DNA of 64,000 nt from CAWEWH01 sp963812775 (lineage in GTDB: Bacteria > Pseudomonadota > Alphaproteobacteria > Rhizobiales > Beijerinckiaceae), in NCBI GenBank assembly GCA_963812775.1, contig CAWEWH010000009.1, positions 186,001 through 250,000 on the forward strand. The letters run 5' to 3'. The position numbers and the translations under genes were made by a program. Every line of letters begins with the position of its first letter. Position 1 is the first letter of the stretch. The notes under the pieces were generated by a model that saw only the letters and a list, made by a program, of their open reading frames with translations, was not told where the DNA came from and did no database searches. Below, piece by piece: positions 56,112 to 64,000 of this stretch.

Positions 56112-57527
56112 TCAGCCCGCCAGGATCTTGCCGGGATTCATGATGTTGAGCGGATCGATGGCTTTCTTCAGCGTGTGCATCAGCTCGAGCGTCGCCGCGC
56201 CGTGCTCGAACTTGAGATAGCGGATCTTCCCTTGCCCGACCCCGTGCTCGCCGGTGCACGTGCCTTCCATGGCGAGGGTTCGCTCGACGAGGCGGTGCAC
56301 GAAGCCCTCCGCCGCCTTGACCTCGGCCGGGTCGTCCATGTCGATCATCGGCGTGCAGTGGAAATTGCCGTCCCCCACATGGCCAACGATGGGGCACATG
56401 AGGCCGCAGGCCGCCGCGTCCGCGAGGGTTTCCTCGACGCATTCGGCCAACCGCGAGATCGGCACGCAGGCGTCCGTCGCCACCGCCTTGGCGCCTGGCC
56501 GCAAGATCGAGATGGCATGCGCAAGGTCATGTCGCCCCTGCCACAGCCGGTTGCGGTCCTCGGTCTTGGTGGCCCACTCGAACGGTCCCCCGCCCAGCTC
56601 CTCGGCGATGGCCCCGAAGCGCTCCGCCTGTTCCTTGACGCTTGCCTCCGTGCCGTGGAACTCGACCAGGAGCATCGGCGTCTCGGGGAGCGTGAGCTTG
56701 GAGTGGCCGTTCACGGCCCTCACGCTGAGGATGTCGAGGAGCTCGATGCGCGCGATGGGAATGCCCGACTGGATGGTCAGGATGGTGGCGTCGCACGCCG
56801 CCTTGACGGACGGGAACGGGCAGATGCCGGCCGAGATGGCCTCCGGGATGCCGTAGAGTTTCAGCGTCAGCTCGGTGATGATGCCGAGCGTGCCCTCCGA
56901 GCCGACCAGGAGCCGCGTCAGGTCGTAGCCGGCCGAGCTCTTGCGCGCCCGCCGCGCCGTCTTGACGATGGCGCCGTCCGGCATGACGGCGGTGAGCGCC
57001 AGGACGTTGTCCTTCATGGTGCCGTAGCGGACGGCGTTGGTGCCGGAGGCGCGCGTCGCAGCCATGCCGCCGAGGGAGGCGTCGGCGCCGGGATCGATGG
57101 GGAAGAACAGGCCCTGGTCGCGCAAGTGCTCGTTGAGCTCCTTGCGGGTGACGCCGGGCTCCACCACGCAGTCGAGATCCTCGACATGCACGGCGACGAT
57201 CTTCTTCATCATGCTGAGGTCCACCGAGACGCCGCCATACGGCGCGTTGACGTGGCCCTCCAGCGACGTGCCGGTCCCGAAGGCGATGACCGGCATGCGA
57301 TGGGCGGCGCAGAGCTTGACGATGTCGGACACGTCCTCGGCGGTCTCGGCGAACACCACCGCGTCCGGCGGCTCGTTGCCGACCCAGCCGAAATTGTGGC
57401 CGTGCTGCTGGCGCACCGCGAGGCTGGTGACGAGCCGGTTGCCGAAGCGGGCCGCCAGCGCCCGCGTCACCGCCGCCACGGTCGCCGCGTCGGCGCGGGT
57501 GAAGGCGGGATCTGCGGCTGCGTCCAT
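56112..57527 (-). CDS. FAD-linked D-lactate dehydrogenase/glycolate oxidase-like
   Basis: 471 residues. FAD-binding (PCMH) domain about 50-230 with PVIAFGTGTSLEGHVNAPYGGVSVDLSMM and LLVGSEGTLGIITELTLK, and the FAD-oxidase C-terminal domain ending GTCTGEHGVGQGKIRYLK. The family oxidises 2-hydroxy acids such as D-lactate or glycolate, passing electrons to the respiratory chain. Two good binding sites support ATGs at 57527 and 57542. No iron-sulfur partner gene is adjacent, so D-lactate dehydrogenase is likelier than GlcD. Confidence 0.88.
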   Translation of the reverse strand: MDAAADPAFTRADAATVAAVTRALAARFGNRLVTSLAVRQQHGHNFGWVGNEPPDAVVFAETAEDVSDIVKLCAAHRMPVIAFGTGTSLEGHVNAPYGGVSVDLSMMKKIVAVHVEDLDCVVEPGVTRKELNEHLRDQGLFFPIDPGADASLGGMAATRASGTNAVRYGTMKDNVLALTAVMPDGAIVKTARRARKSSAGYDLTRLLVGSEGTLGIITELTLKLYGIPEAISAGICPFPSVKAACDATILTIQSGIPIARIELLDILSVRAVNGHSKLTLPETPMLLVEFHGTEASVKEQAERFGAIAEELGGGPFEWATKTEDRNRLWQGRHDLAHAISILRPGAKAVATDACVPISRLAECVEETLADAAACGLMCPIVGHVGDGNFHCTPMIDMDDPAEVKAAEGFVHRLVERTLAMEGTCTGEHGVGQGKIRYLKFEHGAATLELMHTLKKAIDPLNIMNPGKILAG

Positions 57528-57769
57528 GCTCCCCTCCTCCATGCTCCCTCCGGAGTCGGCGCTCAATCAAAGCTTGCGGCGCGATCCGGTTTCAATGAAA
57601 TCGGATTGTGCTGTAGGGCTCCGCTCATGATGGCGCAATCGTCGCATTTGAGCCATCTGCGACGCCATGTCTCTTCCCGGGAGGGTCGCGCCCTCTAGGC
57701 CCGGCTTCAAGAGCGATTCTAAACTGATTGTCGAATGTTGCCCGCGGATCCTGCCTTGGGAGGAAGGCT

Positions 57770-58318
57770 GTGCTCGATCTCGCCAACGCGCCGGCTTTGT
57801 TCTTTGCCCCCTTCGTCTCCTCGACGATGCGGGTCGAGCCGCAGTGGATCGACCATAACCGGCACCTCAACATGGCCTACTACAATGTGCTCATGGACCG
57901 GGCCATCGACGAGCTTTTCGCGCTGATCGGGCTCGGGCCGGCCTATGTGGCCGAGCGCGGCGGCACGACCTTCACGGCCGAATGCCACGTCATGTACCGG
58001 CGCGAGCTGACCGTCGGGGAGCCGGTGCGCACGACCATCCAGCTCATCGATTTCGATGACAAGCGCCTGCACACTTTCGAGGAGCTGCGCCACGCCAATG
58101 AGGGCTGGCTGTCGGCCTCCTCCGAGAACGTATCGCTCCATGTCGACGTGGCGACCCGCAAGGTGGCGCCCTTCCCGGCCGACATCATGGCCAATCTCGC
58201 GCTGCTCAAGGCGGCCCACATGAAGCTCGCGCTGCCCGACTCTCTCGGCCGCGTCATGGGCATTCCCCGCCGCAGCGCCGCCAAGTCCGAGGCGCGCAGC
58301 GAGCGCGCCAGAAGCTAG
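57770..58318 (+). CDS. Acyl-CoA thioesterase (4HBT hot-dog fold)
   Basis: 182 residues from GTG 57770 (GGGAGGAAGG upstream; an upstream ATG at 57728 is possible). Hot-dog fold sequence: MRVEPQWIDHNRHLNMAYYNVLMDRAIDELF, then ECHVMYRRELTVGEPVRTTIQLIDFDDKRLHTF. The DHNRHLNMAYY region carries the Asp/His expected for a 4HBT thioesterase. Substrate unknown. Confidence 0.88.
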   Translation: MLDLANAPALFFAPFVSSTMRVEPQWIDHNRHLNMAYYNVLMDRAIDELFALIGLGPAYVAERGGTTFTAECHVMYRRELTVGEPVRTTIQLIDFDDKRLHTFEELRHANEGWLSASSENVSLHVDVATRKVAPFPADIMANLALLKAAHMKLALPDSLGRVMGIPRRSAAKSEARSERARS

Positions 58319-58330
58319 GGGCCCTTCCTT

Positions 58331-58484
58331 CCACCCTCCCATTGAGGGGGAGGGTCGGCGAGAACGCGCCAGCGTTCGAGCCGGGGTGGGGTGATTCATC
58401 CGGATGGATCTTGTCTCCCACCCCACCCCGATCGCGCTTCGCTTCGCTCGCTGCGATCGACCCTCCCCCTCAAGGGGAGGGTGG
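58331..58484. repeat. Large inverted intergenic repeat
   Basis: CCACCCTCCCATTGAGGGGG and CCCCCTCAAGGGGAGGGTGG form the outer arms, with an inner GGGGTGGGG/CCCCACCCC stem. It lies between the thioesterase and the convergent secreted-protein gene and could end both transcripts. Same general plan as the pair at 3200-3405. Confidence 0.8.
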
Positions 58485-58489
58485 CGCCC

Positions 58490-58771
58490 TCAGCAGCCCA
58501 CGGACCCGGCCGGGCACGTCGCCGTGCCGCCGCCGATCCGCGGCGTGTCGATTTGCTGGCGCATGCGCTGGTTGTCGAGCTGCCACTGAAAATTCTGGTT
58601 CTGCTGCTGGATCTGCAGCTGCTGCGACAGATTGCGGTTGATGTCCTGCGTCTGCCGCTCCGCCCGCGTCTCCTGGGGCAGCCGCGTCGCGCCCTGCGCG
58701 AGCGCGGTCGTGGCGCCGGCGAGCGCCAAGCTGAAACCCAATAAACTCACGCCGAGAATGGATGGTCGCAT
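58490..58771 (-). CDS. Small secreted Gln-rich protein
   Basis: 93 residues. Signal peptide (LGVSLLGFSLALAGATTALA) followed by a Gln/Asn-rich helix (NRNLSQQLQIQQQNQNFQWQ) and a C-terminal pair of cysteines (ATCPAGSVGC). Similar small exported proteins are widespread in Rhizobiales. Function unknown. Confidence 0.7.
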   Translation of the reverse strand: MRPSILGVSLLGFSLALAGATTALAQGATRLPQETRAERQTQDINRNLSQQLQIQQQNQNFQWQLDNQRMRQQIDTPRIGGGTATCPAGSVGC

Positions 58772-58919
58772 CGGCGCCTCCTTCGTTGCTCATTATATAG
58801 GTGAATACAAAATCCGCTCTGAGGGGTCTGCGACATCACATCGACGCGACCGGTGGGAGACCGCCCCGCAACCCTCGACGCCGTTCCTGTTTCGGTCCAA
58901 GGTCCGCCCGAAGGTCGAT

Positions 58920-61457
58920 ATGAATCAGCCACAGGGGTCGAGCCCCAAGCTCGCGCCGGACGACGGCGTGCCGGACGACTTGACGCACGTGCCCAGCCCG
59001 GGCGGCATCGCCGCCCGCGCCCGGCCGGGCGTGCCGTTGGCCTATCTCGACGGCCTCAACCCCGAGCAGCGCGACGCGGTGGAGACCACGGAGGGGCCGC
59101 TCCTGGTGCTGGCCGGCGCCGGCACGGGCAAGACCCGCGTGCTCACCACGCGCATCGCCCATCTTCTCGCCACCGGCCGCGCCTTCCCGTCGGGCATCCT
59201 CGCCGTGACCTTCACCAACAAGGCGGCGCGCGAGATGAAAGGGCGCGTCGCCCTCCTGGTCGGCCCCGCCGCCGAGGGCATGCCGTGGCTCGGCACCTTC
59301 CATTCCATCGGCACGAAAATCCTGCGCCGCCATGCCGAGCTTGTCGGTCTGAAGCCGAGCTTCACCATTCTCGACACCGACGATCAGATCCGCCTGATGA
59401 AGCAGGTGCTGCAGTCCGAGAACATCGACGAGAAGCGCTGGCCGGCCCGCCAGCTCGCCGGCTTCATCGACGGCTGGAAGAACCGGGCGCTGAGCCCCGA
59501 GCAGGTGCCGGCCGGCGAGGCCGCCGCCTTCGCGGGCGGCCAGGGCGCCAGGCTCTATGGTCTCTATCAGGCGCGGCTGAAGACGCTGAACGCCGCTGAC
59601 TTCGGCGATCTGCTGCTCGAAGTGATCCGCCTCTTCCGCGAGAACGCCGACGTGCTGGCGCAGTACCAGAAGCGCTTCCGCTACATGCTGGTGGACGAAT
59701 ACCAGGACACCAACGTCGCCCAGTATCTGTGGCTGCGGCTCATCGCCCAGGGCCGCGAGCCGGCCGACCGCAATCTCTGCGTCGTCGGCGACGACGACCA
59801 GTCGATCTACGGTTGGCGCGGCGCCGAGGTCGACAACATCCTGCGCTTCGACCACGATTTTCCCGGCGCCAAGGTCATCAGGCTCGAGCGCAACTACCGC
59901 TCCACCGGCCACATCCTCGCCGCCGCCTCCGGCCTCATCGCCAGGAACGAGGGTCGGCTCGGCAAGACGCTGCGCACCGAGGACGAGCTTGGCGAGAAGG
60001 TCACCGTCACCGGCGCCTGGGACTCGGAGGAGGAGGCGCGTCTCGTCGGCGAGGAGATCGAGGCGCTGCACGCCAAGCAGCATGCGCTCTCCGAGATCGC
60101 CATCCTGGTGCGCATCTCGGCGCAGATGCGCGAGATCGAGGACCGCTTCGTGCAGCTCGGCCTGCCCTACCGCGTCATCGGCGGCCCGCGCTTCTACGAG
60201 CGCATGGAGATCCGCGACGCGCTCGCCTATCTGCGCGTCGTCGTGCAGCCCGCCGACGACCTCGCCTTCGAGCGCATCATCAATACCCCCAAGCGCGGCC
60301 TCGGCGACGCCACCGTGCAGTCCCTGCACGGCCACGCCCGGGCCGCCAACATCCCGCTGTTCGAGGCGGCACGTTTCGTCATCGAGACCGAGGAGCTGAA
60401 GCCGAAGCCGCGCAAGACGCTGCGCGATCTCCTCGCCCAGTTCGCGCGCTGGACCTCGCTCCTCGACAAGGAACACCACGCCCGTCTTGCCGAGATCGTG
60501 CTCGAAGAATCCGGCTACACGGAAATGTGGCAGAAGGATCGCTCGGCGGAGGCCGCCGGCCGCCTGGAAAATCTCAAGGAGCTGGTGCGCTCGCTCGAGG
60601 AATTCCCCGATCTCGCGGGCTTTCTCGAGCACGTGTCGCTGGTCATGGACGCGGCCGACGGCGAGACGGACGACCGTGTGTCGCTGATGACCCTGCATGC
60701 CGCCAAGGGCCTCGAATTCGACACCGTGTTCCTGCCGGGCTGGGAGGAAGGGCTGTTTCCCAACCAGCGAGCCCTCGACGAGAACGGCCGCGCCGGCCTC
60801 GAGGAGGAGCGCCGCCTCGCCCATGTGGGGCTGACGCGGGCGCGGCGCCGCGCCAAGATTTTCTTCGCCACCAATCGCCGCCTGCACGGCATGTGGAACG
60901 CCACTATCCCGTCCCGCTTCATCGACGAATTGCCGGAGGGTGCGGTTGAGGTCACCGAGGCGCCGGCCGCCTACACGTATGGCGGCTATGGCAGCCGCTT
61001 CGACCGCATGGAGCCGTTCAGCGCCTCCTCGTACAAGACGCCAGGCTGGCAGCGGGCGCAGAGGAAGCGCACCGACATGGCGGGCGGCGGCAGCCGCGAC
61101 ACCACCTTCGGGCGCGACGAATATGGCCGCCGCGGCCGCTATGACGACGATGACGGCGGCCGCGGCGGCTTTTCCGAGGAGCGCTTTGCGCGCGACGAAG
61201 GCTTTGGCGGCCCGCGCGCGGCGCACATGAAGAAGCCCCCCACGCTCATCGAGGGCGAGCTCGTCGCCAAGTCGACCGGCACGGCATCGCGTTTTGCCGT
61301 CGCCGACCGGGTCTTTCACCAGAAATTCGGCCCCGGCTCGGTGGCAGCGGTCGACGGCAACAAGCTCACCGTCGATTTCGACAAGGCCGGGCGGAAGATG
61401 GTGCTCGAACTCGTTCGTGCAGCGCGGGTGATGATTTTCGGCCGTGCTGACCAATAG
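58920..61457 (+). CDS. uvrD: UvrD/PcrA-type ATP-dependent DNA helicase
   Basis: 845 residues from ATG 58920. Superfamily 1A motifs in order: Q motif NPEQRDAV, Walker A LAGAGTGKTRVLTTRIAHL (about 65-80), Ia TFTNKAAREMKGR, Walker B LVDEYQDTN, III VVGDDDQSIYGWRGA, IV RLERNYRST, and LMTLHAAKGLEFDTVFLPGW. Unwinds DNA 3' to 5' in repair and replication. The C-terminus is glycine/arginine-rich and ends in the Tudor-like tail KFGPGSVAAVDGNKLTVDFD. hicA starts inside its last codons. Confidence 0.93.
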   Translation: MNQPQGSSPKLAPDDGVPDDLTHVPSPGGIAARARPGVPLAYLDGLNPEQRDAVETTEGPLLVLAGAGTGKTRVLTTRIAHLLATGRAFPSGILAVTFTNKAAREMKGRVALLVGPAAEGMPWLGTFHSIGTKILRRHAELVGLKPSFTILDTDDQIRLMKQVLQSENIDEKRWPARQLAGFIDGWKNRALSPEQVPAGEAAAFAGGQGARLYGLYQARLKTLNAADFGDLLLEVIRLFRENADVLAQYQKRFRYMLVDEYQDTNVAQYLWLRLIAQGREPADRNLCVVGDDDQSIYGWRGAEVDNILRFDHDFPGAKVIRLERNYRSTGHILAAASGLIARNEGRLGKTLRTEDELGEKVTVTGAWDSEEEARLVGEEIEALHAKQHALSEIAILVRISAQMREIEDRFVQLGLPYRVIGGPRFYERMEIRDALAYLRVVVQPADDLAFERIINTPKRGLGDATVQSLHGHARAANIPLFEAARFVIETEELKPKPRKTLRDLLAQFARWTSLLDKEHHARLAEIVLEESGYTEMWQKDRSAEAAGRLENLKELVRSLEEFPDLAGFLEHVSLVMDAADGETDDRVSLMTLHAAKGLEFDTVFLPGWEEGLFPNQRALDENGRAGLEEERRLAHVGLTRARRRAKIFFATNRRLHGMWNATIPSRFIDELPEGAVEVTEAPAAYTYGGYGSRFDRMEPFSASSYKTPGWQRAQRKRTDMAGGGSRDTTFGRDEYGRRGRYDDDDGGRGGFSEERFARDEGFGGPRAAHMKKPPTLIEGELVAKSTGTASRFAVADRVFHQKFGPGSVAAVDGNKLTVDFDKAGRKMVLELVRAARVMIFGRADQ

Positions 61458-61638
61458 TCGCGATATCGTGCGCCGCCTTGAACAGGAAGGATGGCGCCTT
61501 GAGCGCGTGACCGGGTCGCACCATTTGTTTCGAAGACCGGGCACTAGTGCGATAATTGTGCTCCCGCATCCCAAGAAGGATCTTGGCAAGGGTTTGGTGT
61601 TGAAAATCTATCGGCAGGCCGGCTGGGCGAGAGACTGA
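61444..61638 (+). CDS. hicA: HicA-type toxin (mRNA interferase)
   Basis: 64 residues from GTG 61444, overlapping uvrD by 14 bases. NSRDIVRRLEQEGWRLERVTGSHHLFRRPG is the small dsRBD-like HicA fold with the catalytic His in GSHH, and PHPKKDLGKGLVLKIYRQAG completes it. HicA cleaves mRNA when free. It precedes hicB by five bases. Confidence 0.9.
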   Translation: MLTNSRDIVRRLEQEGWRLERVTGSHHLFRRPGTSAIIVLPHPKKDLGKGLVLKIYRQAGWARD

Positions 61639-61643
61639 ACCGC

Positions 61644-61937
61644 GTGACCCACTACATCGCCATCATCGAGGACGAGGACGGCAAGGCCACGGGGGTGTGG
61701 TTCCCCGATCTGCCCGGCTGCTTTTCGGCCGGCGACAAGCTCGACGATGCCTTGACGAACGCCCAGGAAGCGCTCGCGCTGTATGCGCAGAGCGTTGGCA
61801 AGGACGGGCGTCGGTTGCCGCGGCCCCGCACCCTGAGCGAGCTCAAGGCCGACCCGGACGTCGCCTCCGACCTACGAGATCACATGGTCGCGCTGATTCC
61901 GCTCAATCCGGGCGTGCTGCGCCCCGCCGCCGAATAG
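61644..61937 (+). CDS. hicB: HicB-type antitoxin
   Basis: 97 residues from GTG 61644. The N-terminal partial RNase H-like fold, THYIAIIEDEDGKATGVWFPDLPGCFSAGDKLDDALTNAQEAL, is the HicB signature. The C-terminal part is short and without an obvious DNA-binding helix-turn-helix, so autoregulation may be weak or use another surface. It neutralises HicA. Confidence 0.9.
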   Translation: MTHYIAIIEDEDGKATGVWFPDLPGCFSAGDKLDDALTNAQEALALYAQSVGKDGRRLPRPRTLSELKADPDVASDLRDHMVALIPLNPGVLRPAAE

Positions 61938-61955
61938 TCCGAGCATCACGGGTCG

Positions 61956-62627
61956 ATGCCCTTCTTCGATCGCCTCAAGCAAGAAGCCTTCCCCGAATGG
62001 CGCGCCTATGCGCACCATCCGTTCACCGACGCCATGGCGGACGGCACGCTGCCGGAAGCCAGCTTCCGTCACTATCTCGTGCAGGACTATCTCTTCCTCA
62101 TCGAGTTCGCGCGCGCCTATGCGCTTGCCGTCTACAAGGCGCCGAGCCTCGCCGACATGCGCGAGGCGGCCGCCGCCGTCTCGGCCATTCTCGATGTCGA
62201 GATGAACCTGCACATCAAGCTGTGCGCCGGCTGGGGGCTGAAGGCAGCCGATGTCGAGCATGCCACGCCGGCCGCCGAGATGCTCGCCTATACGCGCTAC
62301 GTGCTGGACACCGGCATGCGCGGCGATTTTCTTGCCCTCAACGTGGCGCTGGCGCCCTGCGTCATCGGCTATGCCGAGATCGGCGCGCGGCTTGCGGCCA
62401 ATCCCGCCGCGCTCGATCCCGCCAATCCCTATCGCGTCTGGATCGAGGAATATGCCGGACCCGCCTATCAGGCGGTGGCCGCCGCCGCCCGCGCCCGCCT
62501 CGATCGCCTGGCCGAGCGCTACCTGACGCCGGCCCGCGAGGCGGAGCTGCTTGCCGTGTTCCGCGAGGCGACGCGGCTCGAGGCTGATTTCTGGGAGATG
62601 GGCTGGCGCACCGGCCGCAATGCCTAG
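61956..62627 (+). CDS. tenA: TenA family aminopyrimidine aminohydrolase
   Basis: 223 residues. All-helical TenA fold with the nucleophile Cys 135 (LAPCVIGYAEIG) and the late Glu 209 (EATRLEADFWEMGW). FRHYLVQDYLFLIEFARAYA is the substrate helix region. Deaminates aminopyrimidine from degraded thiamine for salvage. No TPP riboswitch is visible upstream. Starts 18 bases after hicB. Confidence 0.92.
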   Translation: MPFFDRLKQEAFPEWRAYAHHPFTDAMADGTLPEASFRHYLVQDYLFLIEFARAYALAVYKAPSLADMREAAAAVSAILDVEMNLHIKLCAGWGLKAADVEHATPAAEMLAYTRYVLDTGMRGDFLALNVALAPCVIGYAEIGARLAANPAALDPANPYRVWIEEYAGPAYQAVAAAARARLDRLAERYLTPAREAELLAVFREATRLEADFWEMGWRTGRNA

Positions 62628-62629
62628 CC

Positions 62630-62739
62630 GTCATCCCGGGCGACGAGCGCAGCGAGGAGACCCGGGAACCACTCCGTTGTCTTCGCGCAATGGAATGGCT
62701 CCCGGCTCTCCCCGGCTTCGCCGGGTCGGCCGGGATGAC
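62630..62739. repeat. Type-C palindromic intergenic element
   Basis: Bounded by GTCATCCCGGG and CCGGGATGAC like the copy at 22929-23048, with internal CCCCGGCTTCGCCGGG hairpin. The central arms (GGAACCACTCCG / GGAATGGCTCCC) are more diverged than in the first copy. Confidence 0.8.
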
Positions 62740-62838
62740 AGACGTGATGTAAGTGCGCCAGCGCATCCGTCGGACGTGCAAAGCTGCTAAACTCGCCCAC
62801 TCTCCCGCGCCGCCTGGCCTGAGCGAGACGTTATAAGA

Positions 62839-63918
62839 ATGCGCCCTTCGATCACTTGCCTCGCGCTAACCGCGGCCATGGCCTCGGCGGCTCTCGCCGC
62901 CGCCGTCCCGGCGTACGCCGCCCCCATGACCTTCCGCCTTGCCAGCGACGGCACGTCCTCGGGCGAGCCGTGGATCGTCGCCAACGGCTCCATCACGGCC
63001 GAGACAGCCGAGGCGCTGCGCGCCTTCGTGGCCGCGAGCCGCATCTCGCCCGGCCGCCGCATCGAGGTCGTTCTCGATTCTGCCGGCGGCAATCTCATGG
63101 GCGGCATCAAGCTCGGCGAGACCATCCGCGAGCTGGGCCTCGGCACCCGCGTCGCCCGCTCGCTGTCCGTGACGCAGGCCGGCGGCGCCGAGCGCCTCGC
63201 GCCCGGCGAGTGCTACTCGGCCTGCGCGTTCGCGTTCATCGGCGGCAAGTGGCGCAATGCCGGCAACAAGTTCCTCGGCGTGCATCAGCACTACAAGGCC
63301 GACGCGCTGCGCGCCCCGGACGAGCGGCAGTTCTCCGGCTCTGACCTCTCCGCTTCCCTGGTCATGAGCGGCGTGCTCACCGATTTCGTCGCCCGCATGG
63401 GCGTCGACAGCCGCATCCTGGCGCTCGCCGCCGTGACGCGGCCGGACGGCATCTACCGCTTCACGACGGAAGAGCTCGCCGAATATTCCCTCGTCTTCAA
63501 CGATCTCGCCTACGGCGACTGGAAGCTCGAAGCCGTCAAGGACGGCCTCGTGGCGCGGAGCGACACCAAGAGCGGCGAAAACCATGCGACGCTCTATTGC
63601 AAGGGCGACAACGTGCTGCGCCTTCTGGTCAGCGCCCCGCACCAGGCGAAATTCTCCGACCCGGCCGAGATCATCGCCGGCGCCCGCGTGCAGCTCTTCG
63701 GCTCCGACATCCCGGCCGCCGACATCGCCGGCCAGATCGCCGACGGCCGTCTCCTCTTCGAGTTCAGGCTGCCGCCGGCCTTCGACGCCGACGCCTCGCC
63801 CAAGGAGGGGCTTGCCGCCTTCGGCCTGACGCGGGCGGCCTTCGCGCACGCGCTGCCGAAGCAGAATTTTTCCCGCATCGCGCGGCTGGTGGCCAAGAAC
63901 TGCCTCGAGGGGCGGTAG
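62839..63918 (+). CDS. Periplasmic ClpP/crotonase-fold protein
   Basis: 359 residues with a signal peptide (LALTAAMASAALAAAVPAYA). VVLDSAGGNLMGGIKLGETIRELGLGT and GECYSACAFAFIGGKWR are the two strand-turn motifs of ClpP-like serine peptidases, with the Ser of CYSAC in the nucleophile position, and LGVHQHY provides a His. The last ~130 residues form an unassigned beta domain. Resembles COG3904-type periplasmic proteins. A peptidase is plausible but not proven. Confidence 0.75.
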   Translation: MRPSITCLALTAAMASAALAAAVPAYAAPMTFRLASDGTSSGEPWIVANGSITAETAEALRAFVAASRISPGRRIEVVLDSAGGNLMGGIKLGETIRELGLGTRVARSLSVTQAGGAERLAPGECYSACAFAFIGGKWRNAGNKFLGVHQHYKADALRAPDERQFSGSDLSASLVMSGVLTDFVARMGVDSRILALAAVTRPDGIYRFTTEELAEYSLVFNDLAYGDWKLEAVKDGLVARSDTKSGENHATLYCKGDNVLRLLVSAPHQAKFSDPAEIIAGARVQLFGSDIPAADIAGQIADGRLLFEFRLPPAFDADASPKEGLAAFGLTRAAFAHALPKQNFSRIARLVAKNCLEGR

Positions 63919-63930
63919 CCCAAAAAACAA

Positions 63931-64000
63931 CGTCATGCCTGGCCTCGTGCCGGGCATCCACGCCTTGATCCTCAACCGTGCAAGAAGACGTGGGTGGCCG
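63931..64000. repeat. Type-B palindromic element, cut by the window edge
   Basis: Begins CGTCATGCCTGGCCTCGTGC and GGGCATCCACGCC, the same opening as copies at 4210 and 16164, and reaches GTGGGTGGCCG at the window end, so the closing arm is missing. Confidence 0.65.

Noticed and set aside
58836..61589. 917-residue open frame antisense to uvrD
   Set aside because: Shadow frame caused by high third-position GC; the plus strand carries all helicase motifs.
61938..61955. TPP riboswitch considered upstream of tenA
   Set aside because: Only 18 bases separate hicB and tenA, and no conserved TPP-box sequence is present nearby.

Overview
The window is 64 kb of GC-rich chromosome from an alphaproteobacterium, most likely a member of the Hyphomicrobiales (Rhizobiales). 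The evidence for this is a circularly permuted two-piece tmRNA gene with the tag ANDNYAPVAVAA, an alpha-type SspB beside it, the gene order thyA / folA-hflK-hflC-DUF2065-degP / serB / miaA / ilvB-ilvH-ilvC, and a palindromic intergenic repeat of the kind common in rhizobial genomes. I name no genus. I see no integrase, transposase, rRNA, CRISPR array or prophage.

Layout. 1-9.6 kb: a partial flavin-dependent monooxygenase, tRNA-Lys, a secreted caspase-like protein, an M15 peptidase, an MFS transporter, a lemA/TPM operon and a CDF metal exporter. 9.6-25 kb: the branched-chain amino acid genes leuA, ilvC, ilvH and ilvB, interleaved with pdxY, PhzF and Nudix-like genes, an ABC importer and a DedA protein. 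Both leuA and ilvB are preceded by a leader peptide and a hairpin that look like transcription attenuators. 25-34 kb: an RMD1-like gene, miaA and serB, then four glycosyltransferases. 34-41 kb: a caspase-PDZ-Sel1 protein beside degP, DUF2065, hflC, hflK and folA, which together form an envelope protein quality-control block. 41-46 kb: an orphan DNA methyltransferase, a copper-handling group (CopC, a His-rich outer-membrane protein, a DUF2946-like protein, PCu(A)C) and thyA. 46-50 kb: ssrA (tmRNA) and sspB, a GST, a secreted DRGH nuclease and two related small membrane proteins. 50-64 kb: fumC, DUF4169 and RHH genes, a large AsmA protein, an FAD-linked 2-hydroxyacid dehydrogenase, a thioesterase, a uvrD-type helicase, hicAB, tenA and a periplasmic ClpP-fold protein.

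Sequence quality. At least ten single-base indels break otherwise well-conserved genes (CDF exporter, uridine-kinase-like gene, ABC permease, LysE, RMD1, folA, thyA three times, one small secreted protein). Two are in G/C homopolymers and most of the others lie in GC-rich sequence. The three in thyA cancel each other. This density looks more like consensus error in the assembly than real decay, so the affected genes are annotated as single genes with frameshifts.

Repeats. At least four families of palindromic intergenic repeat occur. The commonest has the ends GCATGATCC...GGATCATGC and occurs singly and in two tandem arrays (33815-34044 with a 62-bp period; 55882-56040 with a 56-bp period).
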